38,956 nt of DNA from Candidatus Borrarchaeum yapensis (GCA_016840515.1 JAEOSF010000034.1:1-38956); one strand, 5' to 3'. Positions 8,350 to 18,160 are shown, counted from the stretch's first letter. Numbers and translations: made by a program. The notes: generated from the letters alone by a model not told the origin.

Positions 8350-11166
8350 TTAACTATTATTAACCAGATTTCTTAGAACTGTATGCAATATACCGCCGTT
8401 ACAGTAATATTCCACCTCAATAGGCGTGTCTAATCTTATAAGAACTTGAAATTTTATCTCATTTGCCTTCTTATCCTTAGCAATAACAGTTAACTCTCCT
8501 TTTGGCTCAATGTTCCTGATACCTAAAATATCGTAAATTTCATCGCCTTTTAGACCTAGTTTATCGGCGTTCTCACCTTCCATGAACTGTAAAGGTAAGA
8601 CCCCCATTCCTAATAAATTGCTTCGGTGAATTCGCTCAAAAGATTCGGCTATTACTGCTTCAACCCCTAAAAGTTTTGTGCCTTTAGCCGCCCAATCACG
8701 AGAACTTCCAGTACCATATTCTTTGCCTGAAATGATAATAAGCGGTAAATTTTTCTCTTGATAACGCATTGAAGCATCGTAAATCGGTATTTCCTCACCA
8801 GTTAACTGAAATAAAGTCCATCCGCCTTCCTTGTCATGAACCAATTTGTTTCTGAGACGTATATTACCAAATGTGCCTCGCATCATCACATCGTGATTGC
8901 CTCGTCTTGATCCAAAAGAATTGAAATCATCGATTTGAACTCCTTGGGATATTAGATACAAACCCGCTGGTTCATTAGAGGGAATTGCACCTGCAGGGGA
9001 GATATGATCTGTTGTAATGGTATCACCTAGAAGTGCAAGTAACCTAGCATCTTTAATATCATCTTTCTCAGGGGGCTCAAGCGGGAAATCAATAAAGAAG
9101 GGAGGCTCCTGAATATATGTTGAATTTGGATTCCATTCATAGAGTTTTCCTACTGGAACATCAAGTTCCTTCCAGAGTTGTGTACCTTCAAAGATTTCAG
9201 AATATTGTGTGTCAAACATCTTGACATCAACAGTTTTTTCCACAATTTCTTGGATTTCCTCAGATGTTGGCCAGATATCTTTAAGATATACTGGGTTACT
9301 ATTAGGATCATAGCCTAATGGCTCGCTTATTAGATCTATATTTATTGTACCTGCTATAGCATATGCAACTACTAGAGGCGGAGAGGCGAGATAATTTGCT
9401 TTAACAAGAGGATGTATCCTTCCTTCGAAATTTCTATTTCCACTGAGAACAGCAGCTACTACTAAATCGTTTTCTTGAACAGTTTTTGCTATTTTTTCGG
9501 GAAGAGGCCCGCTGTTACCAATGCAGGTTGTACATCCATAACCTGCTAAGTGGAAACCCAAAGCTTCTAAATATGGTAAGAGTCCTGATTCTTTAAGATA
9601 GTCAGTCACCACTCGAGAACCGGGCGCAAGGCTTGTTTTAACGTGGGAACTGACCTTAAGCCCATGTTTTACTGCCTTTCTCGCTAACAGCCCTGCTCCC
9701 AACATTACTGAAGGATTTGAAGTATTTGTACATGATGTTATAGCCGCGATCACAATTGAACCATTAATAATATCAGACGATTTGAAATGATCTACTGGAC
9801 ACGTTACGCTGTAATCTTTTGCCTTCTCCTCCAGCCAGCGTAAATAGTCAGAATCTAAGCCCATCTTCATTTCTGCCTTGTGAGATCCACCCTCCGCAAG
9901 CCATCGTTTATAATTAAGGTTTTCTAACTCTTTCCTAATTTCTAATTTCTTTCCAAACGTTCTGTCCATAGCTTCGTGAAATTTGTTCTTCATTTCACCT
10001 AGAGGTATGCGGTCTTGCGGTCGTTTTGGTCCCGCAAGGCTTGGTTCTACAGTTCCTAGATCTAATTCTAATGTTTCGCTGAAAAGTGGCTCAGGTGCAT
10101 TCTCTGTCAAAAAAAGGCCTTGTTCAATGGCATATAGTTTAACTAATTCAACTTGCTCCTTCTTCCTTCCAGTTAACAAAAGGTAATCTAATGTCTTTTC
10201 ATCAATTGGAAAGAATCCCATTGTAGCGCCATACTCAGGTGACATGTTAGCGATGGTAGCCCTGTCAGGCAGGCTGAGTTTACTTACTCCTGGTCCATAA
10301 TACTCAACGAATTTGCCTACAACACCATGTTTTCTCAGCATTTGGGTAACTCTAAGAACAAGATCTGTAGCAGTAACACCTTCTTTTAATTCACCATAAA
10401 ATTTAACTCCGACTACTTCTGGAACTGGCATATAATAAGGTTGACCAAGCATAACAGCTTCAGCTTCTATTCCACCTACTCCCCAACCCAGAATCCCTAA
10501 GCTATTTATCATTGTTGTATGAGAATCGGTACCAACAAGAGTATCTGGAAAGGCAATTAACTCCCCATTTCTTTCTCTTAATTGAACAACTTTGCCAAGA
10601 TACTCCAAATTTACTTGGTGTACGATTCCTCTTCCAGGAGGAACCACTCGAAAGTTATCGAAATTTAATTGAGCCCAGCGTAGGAGTGCATAACGCTCGC
10701 GGTTACGTTCAAACTCCTTTTTCTCGTTAAATTGTCTGGCATATGATGTGCCAAAATAATCAACCTGAACAGAATGATCAATTACAAGATCTGCGGGTAT
10801 AAGAGGGTTGATATTAGCAGCATTTCCACCAAGTCTTTTAATGGCTGATCTCAAAGCTGCAAGATCAACAACTGCTGGCACTCCAGTAAAATCCTGCAAA
10901 ACTACTCTTGCTGGAATGAAAGGAAGTTCACGCTCAGGTATATTATCTGGGTTCCACTTGGCTAGTGATTCTACGTCTTCTTTAGTGACGAGTCGACCAT
11001 CGACTTGTCGAAGGAGTGCCTCTAGTAATATCCTAACAGAATATGGAAGACGGGAGGTATTTCCTATCCCCAACTCCTCAAGTTTGCCAAGACGGTAGAT
11101 TGTAATTTTTTTTCCATTGAGCTCAAAAGTATCTTTCGCCCCAAAAACGTCCATGTTTGAACTCAT
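8350..11166 (-). CDS. acnA: Aconitate hydratase A
   Basis: 938 residues. Converts citrate to isocitrate through cis-aconitate with a [4Fe-4S] cluster, a TCA-cycle step in the cytoplasm. The cluster ligands are visible: SCTNTSNPS (cysteine about 479) and GYGCTTCIGNSGPL (about 545 and 548). DTLVGTDSHTTM near 210 and the C-terminal swivel-domain signatures GDTITTDHISPAG, GSRRGNHDVMMRGTF and GKEYGTGSSRDWAAKG are all intact. This is the bacterial-type AcnA/IRP1 family, full length. I start at the ATG at 11166, which follows GTGA by five bases; the GTG three codons earlier is probably the SD itself. It lies 41 bases after the flavoprotein gene, so it may share that transcript, but a promoter candidate lies in the gap. 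Confidence 0.95.
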   Translation of the reverse strand: MSSNMDVFGAKDTFELNGKKITIYRLGKLEELGIGNTSRLPYSVRILLEALLRQVDGRLVTKEDVESLAKWNPDNIPERELPFIPARVVLQDFTGVPAVVDLAALRSAIKRLGGNAANINPLIPADLVIDHSVQVDYFGTSYARQFNEKKEFERNRERYALLRWAQLNFDNFRVVPPGRGIVHQVNLEYLGKVVQLRERNGELIAFPDTLVGTDSHTTMINSLGILGWGVGGIEAEAVMLGQPYYMPVPEVVGVKFYGELKEGVTATDLVLRVTQMLRKHGVVGKFVEYYGPGVSKLSLPDRATIANMSPEYGATMGFFPIDEKTLDYLLLTGRKKEQVELVKLYAIEQGLFLTENAPEPLFSETLELDLGTVEPSLAGPKRPQDRIPLGEMKNKFHEAMDRTFGKKLEIRKELENLNYKRWLAEGGSHKAEMKMGLDSDYLRWLEEKAKDYSVTCPVDHFKSSDIINGSIVIAAITSCTNTSNPSVMLGAGLLARKAVKHGLKVSSHVKTSLAPGSRVVTDYLKESGLLPYLEALGFHLAGYGCTTCIGNSGPLPEKIAKTVQENDLVVAAVLSGNRNFEGRIHPLVKANYLASPPLVVAYAIAGTINIDLISEPLGYDPNSNPVYLKDIWPTSEEIQEIVEKTVDVKMFDTQYSEIFEGTQLWKELDVPVGKLYEWNPNSTYIQEPPFFIDFPLEPPEKDDIKDARLLALLGDTITTDHISPAGAIPSNEPAGLYLISQGVQIDDFNSFGSRRGNHDVMMRGTFGNIRLRNKLVHDKEGGWTLFQLTGEEIPIYDASMRYQEKNLPLIIISGKEYGTGSSRDWAAKGTKLLGVEAVIAESFERIHRSNLLGMGVLPLQFMEGENADKLGLKGDEIYDILGIRNIEPKGELTVIAKDKKANEIKFQVLIRLDTPIEVEYYCNGGILHTVLRNLVNNS

Positions 11167-11179
11167 ATCTTTCACTAAA

Positions 11180-11215
11180 TTACATTACAGTTGATGTAAG
11201 TTGACTAAATATTTT
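11180..11215 (-). promoter_or_regulatory. Candidate aconitase promoter with inverted repeat
   Basis: On the minus strand a TATA-like AAAATATTTAG (about 11205-11215) is followed by the inverted repeat TTACAT-N8-ATGTAA (11180-11199), immediately ahead of the aconitase SD. This could be a repressor site giving aconitase separate control from the upstream flavoprotein genes. Confidence 0.35.
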
Positions 11216-11216
11216 A

Positions 11217-11789
11217 TCAGTGGGTTTTCTTTAATAACCAAGCCATATTTTTCCCTAGAACTTTCATTGTTTCAATTCCTTCTCTATCGGCTTCAACCTC
11301 TCCTTTATTGCGACCGATTCCCATGTTCCAGTAACTAGAACCAGGCACTATCCATTGACCAATTAAGAAGAAATGGTTGATAGAATCGAAGGCATGAATT
11401 GATCCAGCTCTTCGAACAGCAACGACTGCAGCACCGACTTTTCGTTTAAACATATCACCATTAGCTCTTGCAACTAATCCAGCACGATCAATTAGTGCTT
11501 TCATTTCTGAAGATATGTCCGCAACGTAAGTAGGTGAACCCAATATTACGCCATCAGCATCAAGCATCATCTCAATACATTCATTAACTATATCATTTTT
11601 CACGGAGCAGTGTTTATCCTTATTCTCAAAGCATTTGTAACATGCGATACAGCCATTGATTTTTTTACCAGCTAGTTGTATCAATTCAGTTTCAATACCT
11701 TCTTTTTCAAGTTCTTGGAAAACATATTTAATGAGAATTGCAGTATTCCCATCCTTACGCGCACTACCGTTGAACGCGACAACTTTCAC
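11217..11789 (-). CDS. Iron-sulfur flavoprotein, NADPH-dependent FMN reductase family
   Basis: 190 residues, flavodoxin-like fold. The N-terminal phosphate loop GSARKDGNT binds FMN. The segment [15 protein letters not shown] is the compact cysteine motif that holds a [4Fe-4S] cluster in archaeal iron-sulfur flavoproteins. [19 protein letters not shown] is the second flavin-contact loop. Members move electrons between ferredoxin or NAD(P)H and small acceptors such as oxygen or peroxide. I choose the GTG at 11789 because GGAG stands six bases upstream and the protein then begins at the usual (M)KVVAFNGS; the in-frame GTG at 11801 belongs to the SD. Its start abuts the end of the flavin reductase gene, so the two are an operon and probably work as a redox pair. 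Confidence 0.88.
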   Translation of the reverse strand: MKVVAFNGSARKDGNTAILIKYVFQELEKEGIETELIQLAGKKINGCIACYKCFENKDKHCSVKNDIVNECIEMMLDADGVILGSPTYVADISSEMKALIDRAGLVARANGDMFKRKVGAAVVAVRRAGSIHAFDSINHFFLIGQWIVPGSSYWNMGIGRNKGEVEADREGIETMKVLGKNMAWLLKKTH

Positions 11790-11790
11790 G

Positions 11791-12366
11791 CTATTCTCCA
11801 CCTTTCATTAATTTCTTTCCAATACCCCACGCTTTACCTAAATATTCACCTACAGCCCAGAAACTGTTATCCGGCATGGTTAAAACAAATGGGTTGATTT
11901 TTTTGATATCAGGTTTGCCATCCTCAGCGAGATATTTCTCCTCAGTATAGGCTGCAACTATCTCACCAATATACAAATTATTTGTAGGAAGTTCGTAGAT
12001 ATCAAAAAGTCTACACTCAATATTCATTGTGCATTGTTTTATCATTGGAGCAGTTTTCAATTCTCCGTAAAAAACATCAAAAAGGTCTGACTTATCGGCT
12101 TTTTTTCCTGAAACCAGTCCACAATAATCCGTTTCTTCAATCATCTCAATACTTGGAATGTTTACACTGAAGGTTTCGTTCTCTCGAATACCTTCTGGTG
12201 TATAATGCCGATTATTTAATCCTGCAACTAGTAGAGGTGGCTTATAATTGCATCTGTTTATCCACCCCACAGCCATAAAATTGGGGCGTCCTCCAACGTT
12301 TGCACCAACCAACGTCATTGGCATGGGATATATAAAAGCTGTAGTTCCGATATTGATTTTTTCCAT
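11791..12366 (-). CDS. Flavin reductase family protein (flavoredoxin-like)
   Basis: 191 residues. The split-barrel flavin-binding pattern is clear: [23 protein letters not shown] near the start, then [21 protein letters not shown] and [13 protein letters not shown]. These proteins bind FMN and pass electrons to or from partner flavoproteins. The stop lies just before the start chosen for the next gene, an iron-sulfur flavoprotein, which points to coupled translation and to a two-protein electron-transfer module. A GGGTGA SD stands seven bases before the ATG. Confidence 0.88.
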   Translation of the reverse strand: MEKINIGTTAFIYPMPMTLVGANVGGRPNFMAVGWINRCNYKPPLLVAGLNNRHYTPEGIRENETFSVNIPSIEMIEETDYCGLVSGKKADKSDLFDVFYGELKTAPMIKQCTMNIECRLFDIYELPTNNLYIGEIVAAYTEEKYLAEDGKPDIKKINPFVLTMPDNSFWAVGEYLGKAWGIGKKLMKGGE

Positions 12367-12448
12367 AATTTAATCACCCTTGAATAAACTAAAGAAGAAT
12401 TTTTCTACAAATTTATGTATTCTTTCTCTTTTTTATTAGAAGTTATTC

Positions 12449-13297
12449 TTAAAGATTATCCAATTTTGTGAGTTCTACACTAATGTCCCATAATTTTTTA
12501 GCAATTACTTCGTCATATGACTCTGTTGACGAATTTGCTACTTTTTTTCTTATGAAATATTTTCCAGTTACATTTTCTACATCGGGAGACGTAGCTAAGA
12601 AAATCGAAGTTTCTGCGCCCCTGCGAAGTTTATTGAAAGATTTTGAGGATATCGGGTGTTCTACATGCGTAATAGATCCAATATTAGTATCAAGAACGCC
12701 TGGGTGTAAGCAATTTACGGTAACATTTGTATGCTTTAGTCTTTTGGCAAGTTCGTAAGTAAAAAGTATAAGGGCTAGTTTTGATTGGCTGTATGCTGTC
12801 CATGCGTCATATCTATTTTCATTTTGAAGATCATCAAGGTTGAGATGAGACCACGTATGAGTTGCGGATGAAACATTGATAATCCGTGCCGGTGTACTGG
12901 CTTTAATTGTATCAAGTAGTAAATGTGTAAGTAAGAATGGTGCTAAATAATTGACAGCAAAGGTGGTCTCAATTCTATCATCTTCTGTTACAGAACGATT
13001 TTGAAGTAAAACACCTGCATTATTAATCAGTACATGGAGGTTTTGATATTTACGTTTGAAATCGGCGACCAATTGTATAATAGCCTTTTGCAATGACAGA
13101 TCGGCAATCAACAGATCAACTGATTGATTCCCTGTTTTTTCACGAATTTCTTCCCTTGCTTCCTTTCCCCATTTTTGATTACGACAAACCATAACTACTA
13201 TTGCATCCATTTCTGCCAAGGCAAGAGCAGTTGCTTTCCCAATTCCAGAATTAGCTCCTGTGATCATGCAAATTTTTCCGTTTATGTTGAAAACCAC
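12449..13297 (-). CDS. Short-chain dehydrogenase/reductase
   Basis: 282 residues with the full SDR set: TGANSGIGKATALA (cofactor-binding glycine motif near residue 14), LLIADLS (the aspartate that contacts adenine), LINNAGVL, the catalytic serine in INVSSATH, and YSQSK (catalytic tyrosine and lysine). The sequence is closest in style to the retinol dehydrogenase/WW-oxidoreductase branch, which usually uses NADP(H). The substrate cannot be predicted. I start at the GTG at 13297 because GGTGA lies exactly five bases upstream, as in several other genes here. It stands alone on the minus strand ahead of the flavin genes. Confidence 0.88.
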   Translation of the reverse strand: MVFNINGKICMITGANSGIGKATALALAEMDAIVVMVCRNQKWGKEAREEIREKTGNQSVDLLIADLSLQKAIIQLVADFKRKYQNLHVLINNAGVLLQNRSVTEDDRIETTFAVNYLAPFLLTHLLLDTIKASTPARIINVSSATHTWSHLNLDDLQNENRYDAWTAYSQSKLALILFTYELAKRLKHTNVTVNCLHPGVLDTNIGSITHVEHPISSKSFNKLRRGAETSIFLATSPDVENVTGKYFIRKKVANSSTESYDEVIAKKLWDISVELTKLDNL

Positions 13298-13407
13298 ACT
13301 TATCACCCAAACACTATTCTTTGAATAAAGGCAAAAGAGATTATATCAGAATATCTATCTAGGCATTAGTGCTAATGAACAAGTCTACCAATAAAATTAT
13401 GTTTTTA

Positions 13408-14451
13408 TTATCCTCTTAAGGCCCGATAAGTCATATAAATGAAGATTACTGGCCCAAAAAGAAAGATTGCAAGAAATGCAATTGTAGTGATGATCATCAG
13501 AAATGGTTGCGGAATAATACAAAATACTACTGACAATCCAACGAATAAACCACTATATATAAGAAAATCTCTGAAATTAAATAAGCGTTCTTTGAAGTTA
13601 GAATCATCTAATGGTAATTCATCCTCAATTGATTTGCTAAACTTGACAAGCAAAATTATAGCCAAGTAAATTAATATTATTAAAATGATCGGTAAGAAAC
13701 CTGGAATTCGTTCTGGAACTAGAATGAAGAAAGTAATAACATATAAGCCCACCAGATATACTGTAGTGACAATAAAACCTGTTTTCCCAAGTTGCAAAGA
13801 ATGAATCGAAAACGATTGTCTTTGAGCTAGTTTTGCAAAAAGCACAATCAATACTACTGTTCCTAGTGATGCACCAATTGCTAATGGAATATTATAGCCT
13901 GTATTTAAAGATAAAAAGAGTGAGCCAATAAAGATCAACAGAATAATGCACATTTTATTTCTTTTCTTTGAGATAAGATATTTTGTATGATTCAGAAGAA
14001 TTTCTCCATTGAGTTGTTTAGGACTCTTGTTTTCAGATGAAAATACTTGAAATGTCATTATTGGCATAATAAATGCTAAAAAAGGATGCCAAAAGAACAC
14101 CAAAGTCGAAAATTCAAGGAGAGCAATTCCACCTATAGTACCAAGTATAGGATCCTGCCCGATATAACCAGCCCATAGAACTTTAGTGATCCAAGATTCA
14201 TATAAAGCAAATAATGTGCCGAATAAGTATAACTGATGAAGTGAGGTGCGTTTTGTTCGAAAGGCAAGATTGAGAAAAAATATCGTATGAGCAAAATATA
14301 AAGGCCAGGTTACAATGAGCGACCAAGGATCAATAAACCAAAGCCGAGTTGCAGAGGCACCGGAAAAAATTTCTGCAAAGAACATTGACAAAGTTCCAAT
14401 TAATAGAAAAAAGACTAATCTAGATTTGTGAGTTTCCTTTTCTGAAAGCAT
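13408..14451 (-). CDS. Polytopic membrane protein of unknown function
   Basis: 347 residues with about nine or ten membrane spans, for example LVFFLLIGTLSMFFAEIF, LIVTWPLYFAHTIFFLNLAF and MCIILLIFIGSLFLSL. A charged loop (SIEDELPLDDSNFKERLFN) separates the last two pairs of spans. I do not recognise the family and see no transport or catalytic motif. There is no SD; a TATA-like TATTTTTA sits about 28 bases before the ATG, so the transcript is probably leaderless. Confidence 0.7.
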   Translation of the reverse strand: MLSEKETHKSRLVFFLLIGTLSMFFAEIFSGASATRLWFIDPWSLIVTWPLYFAHTIFFLNLAFRTKRTSLHQLYLFGTLFALYESWITKVLWAGYIGQDPILGTIGGIALLEFSTLVFFWHPFLAFIMPIMTFQVFSSENKSPKQLNGEILLNHTKYLISKKRNKMCIILLIFIGSLFLSLNTGYNIPLAIGASLGTVVLIVLFAKLAQRQSFSIHSLQLGKTGFIVTTVYLVGLYVITFFILVPERIPGFLPIILIILIYLAIILLVKFSKSIEDELPLDDSNFKERLFNFRDFLIYSGLFVGLSVVFCIIPQPFLMIITTIAFLAIFLFGPVIFIYMTYRALRG

Positions 14452-14579
14452 GTCTTAAATAGTGACTTATTATCATAAAAATATTCACATAAAAAAGAGA
14501 AATAAATATTTGATTTTATCCTTTATTTAAAGGAGTAAAGGAGTATTTACCAAGGCCAACCTCCACCTGGATCCAATGA

Positions 14580-14651
14580 GCTACCCTCCTATGTATTATG
14601 TGATTTTAATATGTCTGCAGGCAGAATTCTAATCACATATTTAAGGGTAGC
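14580..14651. ncRNA. Nested three-stem hairpin, candidate structured RNA or small mobile hairpin
   Basis: Three perfect stems are nested: GCTACCCT (14580-14587) with AGGGTAGC (14644-14651), TATGTGATT (14597-14605) with AATCACATA (14631-14639), and TCTGC (14614-14618) with GCAGA (14621-14625). The connecting bulges are 4-9 bases. It lies in a 400-base gap between two minus-strand genes that otherwise shows no coding pattern. Because the stems are palindromic I cannot assign a strand. It could be a non-coding RNA, a long terminator, or the end hairpin of a mobile element. Confidence 0.45.
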
Positions 14652-14852
14652 ACTTTTCAGTAATAGATATTGATTTTAAAAGAACTATAAATCATTTAAA
14701 TGAAGTAATTCTAGTTTAAGGAGAAAGAGAGTCCAGTGAACGTATTAAATCAAGAAAATTGATTATGAAAAAAGCAAACTTGAAATTTGTGAAAACGTTT
14801 GTCGATTGACTTATTAGTACGTTAACACATTACTCTTAGATACGATTTTAAT

Positions 14853-15470
14853 TTATTTAGTCTCTAGTTCACGTTCCCAGCAGGGAATACAATAAAACTC
14901 ATTGTTAAAAACCCTTGCCCTGGTTTCCATTACCATAAGGCCGCATTTTGAACATTTTACTGAATTAAAGATCCGAGCACTCTCTGGAACCTTGATATCA
15001 ACATTTTTGACGATGAACAGTTCTTCATCGGACATAGTCAGCAATTTTTTCAGCATGTCTTGTCTAGCTTTTCGTAATACGGCGTTTTCTTCTTTAGTCA
15101 AAGGTATGTTTTGATTCTGTTTTCGCAATATCTCACGTCTCTGTTCTGATTCCTCTTGAAAAACATCTGCTTTAAGTTCGATTCTTATTTGTTTCCCAGA
15201 ATTCCGTTCTATGAACGTATAGGCATGAAGACCGTGATCTTGAAACACCAGATTTCCTTTACCAAAAGTCGTACCATTTATGTACTGGATTGCGTCGACT
15301 GCGCAAGTATCATTCTCCACGATTGCTACTAGTTCTTCATCCCTACTACGATCAAGTCTAAGTTCCTTTCTGGCTAATATTGCGACTCTGTATCCTATAA
15401 CAACTCCAGGACAAAAGTGTCCATGAAATTCAACTGCATTTTTCAATTCCAAGGGGATTTCTTCTTGCAT
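14853..15470 (-). CDS. FmdE-domain protein with C-terminal zinc ribbon
   Basis: 205 residues. FHGHFCPGVVIGYRVA near residue 14 is the signature of the FmdE (formylmethanofuran dehydrogenase subunit E) domain, and DTCAVDAIQYINGTTFGKGNL is its second conserved block with a metal-binding cysteine. The last 35 residues hold a zinc ribbon (CSKCG ... CIPCW). Such FmdE-ribbon proteins are common in archaea without methanogenesis genes; their reaction is not settled, though roles in molybdenum or tungsten enzyme metabolism have been suggested. It starts 9 bases after the DUF2225 gene, and the SD overlaps that gene's stop, so the pair is an operon. Confidence 0.88.
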   Translation of the reverse strand: MQEEIPLELKNAVEFHGHFCPGVVIGYRVAILARKELRLDRSRDEELVAIVENDTCAVDAIQYINGTTFGKGNLVFQDHGLHAYTFIERNSGKQIRIELKADVFQEESEQRREILRKQNQNIPLTKEENAVLRKARQDMLKKLLTMSDEELFIVKNVDIKVPESARIFNSVKCSKCGLMVMETRARVFNNEFYCIPCWERELETK

Positions 15471-15479
15471 AATATTTCC

Positions 15480-16118
15480 TCAAAGGTTTTCTTTGGGTTT
15501 TGCTTTTTGTTGAATTGCTAGATTATATATAAATTTTTGATCTTTATTATTTTCAGTTAAGGCAATTACTTCGTCAAACATTTCATTTGCTGTTTCTTTA
15601 TTCCCAATTCTACGGTTTATCTCTGCCATTAAGTATTTAGTTGCAAAAACCCGGTCACTAGGAACTTGTCCTTTACCAACCGCCTTTTCGAAGTAGTCTA
15701 AAACAATCGCTCCAAATCTTTTTTCTTCTTCATTGCTTTCTGCCCACCAGTATGGATCTATCCAGTTATTTGCAAGAGCAAATTCATCTTTCTTAGTTAA
15801 TTCCAATTCATTCATCGCTTCTAGGCATAACATTGCGCGTTCAAGTTTTTTTGATAACGAATTTCTTGAAAGAGAACCCATTTCATTAATCTTTTTTCTC
15901 AATTCTGCATTTTCCACTTTAGCATCAAACATTTTTTTAGGCGCACAGAAACCACAATTAGGACAAAGATGGTAAAAAAATCTCACAGGATTAAAGCCCC
16001 AATAATTAGGTCGAAAATCTGTGCGCTTAGATCCATATCCAAAGCTTCCTATCTCATTGCTAGTAAAGAGGTTGTCGCAAATTGGACACGTAAGGGAAAT
16101 CGGGTAAAGAGTAGTCAT
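15480..16118 (-). CDS. DUF2225 zinc-binding protein
   Basis: 212 residues. The N-terminal half has two CxxC knuckles, CPICDNLFTS (near 10) and CPNCGFCAPKK (near 53), with FRPNYWGFNPVRFFYHL between them, which matches the DUF2225 family. The C-terminal half is helical and TPR-like (for example YLMAEINRRIGNKETANEMFDEVIAL), suggesting protein binding. Function is unknown. It has no SD and may be leaderless. It is co-transcribed with the downstream FmdE-domain gene. Confidence 0.85.
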   Translation of the reverse strand: MTTLYPISLTCPICDNLFTSNEIGSFGYGSKRTDFRPNYWGFNPVRFFYHLCPNCGFCAPKKMFDAKVENAELRKKINEMGSLSRNSLSKKLERAMLCLEAMNELELTKKDEFALANNWIDPYWWAESNEEEKRFGAIVLDYFEKAVGKGQVPSDRVFATKYLMAEINRRIGNKETANEMFDEVIALTENNKDQKFIYNLAIQQKAKPKENL

Positions 16119-16387
16119 GGTTAAATACTTAGTTTAAACAAAATTAAATCTTTGCAGATCAATTAACAGGAAATTTTCTCTCGAAAGAAGGCTAGATTAT
16201 TTAACGTCAACTAAATCGGAGCTCCTTTCTATTAATCCATTGACTTATTTGCTATTATCAATAGATACACACTAATTCTTTTAACCAAAGTTTGCAAAGT
16301 ATTGATAAACTAAAGGAACTATGACTAACATCATAATCCAAAATAATTTAAAAAATTTCAACTCTTTATGAGCTGAGAGGTGGTCTC

Positions 16388-18160
16388 ATGGTCGTGAGAG
16401 ATCCATTCTGTGGAATGCCTGTAGATCCCGAAAAATCAAAATTCAAGGTTGAGGTTTGGGGGAAAGTATATTACTTTTGCAACGAGCGTTGTATGCACGG
16501 TTTTCTAGAAGCTCCCAGGATCGCATATTTTTCTATGGAAATTGGTATAAAAAGCGAAATCCCTACTTATAGTGGGGGCTTAGGAGTATTAGCGGGAGAT
16601 ACAATACGCTCCAGCGCTGATTTAAAAATTCCCTTAGTTGCAGTTACACTAGTTAGTAGGAAGGGGTATCTAAAACAAAGAATTACTGAAAAAGGAGAAC
16701 AAATAGGATCTCCCGATGAGTGGAATCCTTCAAAATTTATGAGCTTGCTGCCATCTGATGTAAGGGTACGAATCAAGGGGAGAGATATAGGAATTAGGGC
16801 TTGGCTTTATGAGCATCAAAGCCTGACGGGCGGTGTAGTCCCAGTAGTGTTCCTTGACACGGATATTGAGAAAAACGCCCCTGAAGACAGAGCAATTACG
16901 GACTATCTTTACGGAGGTGACGATAAATACCGATTAAAACAAGAAATCGTCCTGGGAATTGGTGGCATAAAGATACTTGAATCACTAAATTTAAACATAA
17001 AAAAATATCATATGAACGAGGGTCATTCAAGCCTTCTCACTTTGGAATTGTTAAGAAATAATGGGATGAACCCTGATAAGGTAAGAAATCAATGTGCTTT
17101 TACTACTCATACACCAGTTGAAGCAGCATTTGATAAATTCTCTTATGACACCGTTCAAGAATTATTGGAGAACGAATATCCATTAGAAATTCTGAAGGAA
17201 TTTGGGGGGCGGGATAGACTTAATATGACTCTTTTGGCTTTAAATCTAAGTCAGCATGTAAACGGAGTAACTACAGCCCACATGAATTATTCGCAAAAGC
17301 TTTTTCCAGGATACCATATCAGTGCAATAACTAATGGTGTTTACTCATATTTGTGGACTTGCCAGTATTTTAGAAAACTGTATGATAAGTATATACCGGG
17401 TTGGGCGAATGAGCCTGAACTTCTCGTGAGGGTTGATCCAATCCCAGATGATGAGTTATGGGATGCTCATTTATTAGCAAAGAAAGATCTTTTCAACTTT
17501 TGTAAAGAAAGAACAGATATAGAACTGGATATCGACATATTGACGATAGGATTCGCCAGGAGAGCTACGGAGTACAAGAGAGCCACGTTACTTTTCTCGG
17601 ATTTGATGCGACTAAAAAAAATAAATAAGAGAGGAAAAATACAGTTGATTTTTGCCGGAAAGGCGCACCCTAAGGATTTGGGTGGTAAAATGCTGATTAA
17701 AAAAATCTATGACTACATGACTCAACTGAAAGATGAGATCACTATCGTGTATCTAGAAAATTACAATATAGATATCGCTACTAAGCTTACCTCTGGAGTT
17801 GATGTTTGGTTAAATACGCCTCTACCTCCCTTTGAGGCGTCTGGGACAAGCGGAATGAAAGCTGCACATAATGGCGTAATAAACTTTAGTGTGTTAGATG
17901 GCTGGTGGATTGAAGGCTGCATTGAAGGAGTTACTGGTTGGTCTATAGGTCCCCCGCCAGATGAAATTATTGGAGATAAAGAAAGAAAAACCAGAGAATT
18001 TGACGATCTTTATTCCAAGCTAGAATATATAATTATTCCCACATTTTATAAAATGAGAGATGACTGGATGGATCTGATGACGAATTCTATTGGAAAGATC
18101 GCTTATTACTTTAACAGCCACCGAATGATGCGAAGATATGTCACAGAAGCGTACCTGTAG
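16388..18160 (+). CDS. glgP: Alpha-glucan phosphorylase (GT35) with N-terminal YHS domain
   Basis: 590 residues. Residues 1-44 form a YHS metal-binding domain: DPFCGMPVDP and YYFCNERCMHGF, with cysteines 8, 31 and 35. The phosphorylase starts directly at IAYFSMEIGI and carries EIPTYSGGLGVLAGD, MNEGHSSLLTLELL, the THTPVEA segment, and ASGTSGMKAAHNG near 490, whose lysine should bind PLP. The enzyme removes glucose 1-phosphate from glycogen or maltodextrin. It is the short archaeal/bacterial form, smaller than E. coli GlgP. A phosphoglucomutase and a GT4 glycogen-synthase-like gene lie nearby. The YHS domain has no obvious role in the reaction; it may bind a metal or sense redox state. AGGTG precedes the ATG by about five bases. 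Confidence 0.9.
   Translation: MVVRDPFCGMPVDPEKSKFKVEVWGKVYYFCNERCMHGFLEAPRIAYFSMEIGIKSEIPTYSGGLGVLAGDTIRSSADLKIPLVAVTLVSRKGYLKQRITEKGEQIGSPDEWNPSKFMSLLPSDVRVRIKGRDIGIRAWLYEHQSLTGGVVPVVFLDTDIEKNAPEDRAITDYLYGGDDKYRLKQEIVLGIGGIKILESLNLNIKKYHMNEGHSSLLTLELLRNNGMNPDKVRNQCAFTTHTPVEAAFDKFSYDTVQELLENEYPLEILKEFGGRDRLNMTLLALNLSQHVNGVTTAHMNYSQKLFPGYHISAITNGVYSYLWTCQYFRKLYDKYIPGWANEPELLVRVDPIPDDELWDAHLLAKKDLFNFCKERTDIELDIDILTIGFARRATEYKRATLLFSDLMRLKKINKRGKIQLIFAGKAHPKDLGGKMLIKKIYDYMTQLKDEITIVYLENYNIDIATKLTSGVDVWLNTPLPPFEASGTSGMKAAHNGVINFSVLDGWWIEGCIEGVTGWSIGPPPDEIIGDKERKTREFDDLYSKLEYIIIPTFYKMRDDWMDLMTNSIGKIAYYFNSHRMMRRYVTEAYL

Noticed and set aside
12468..12758. Open frame opposite the SDR gene
   Set aside because: Shadow of the well-conserved SDR on the other strand.
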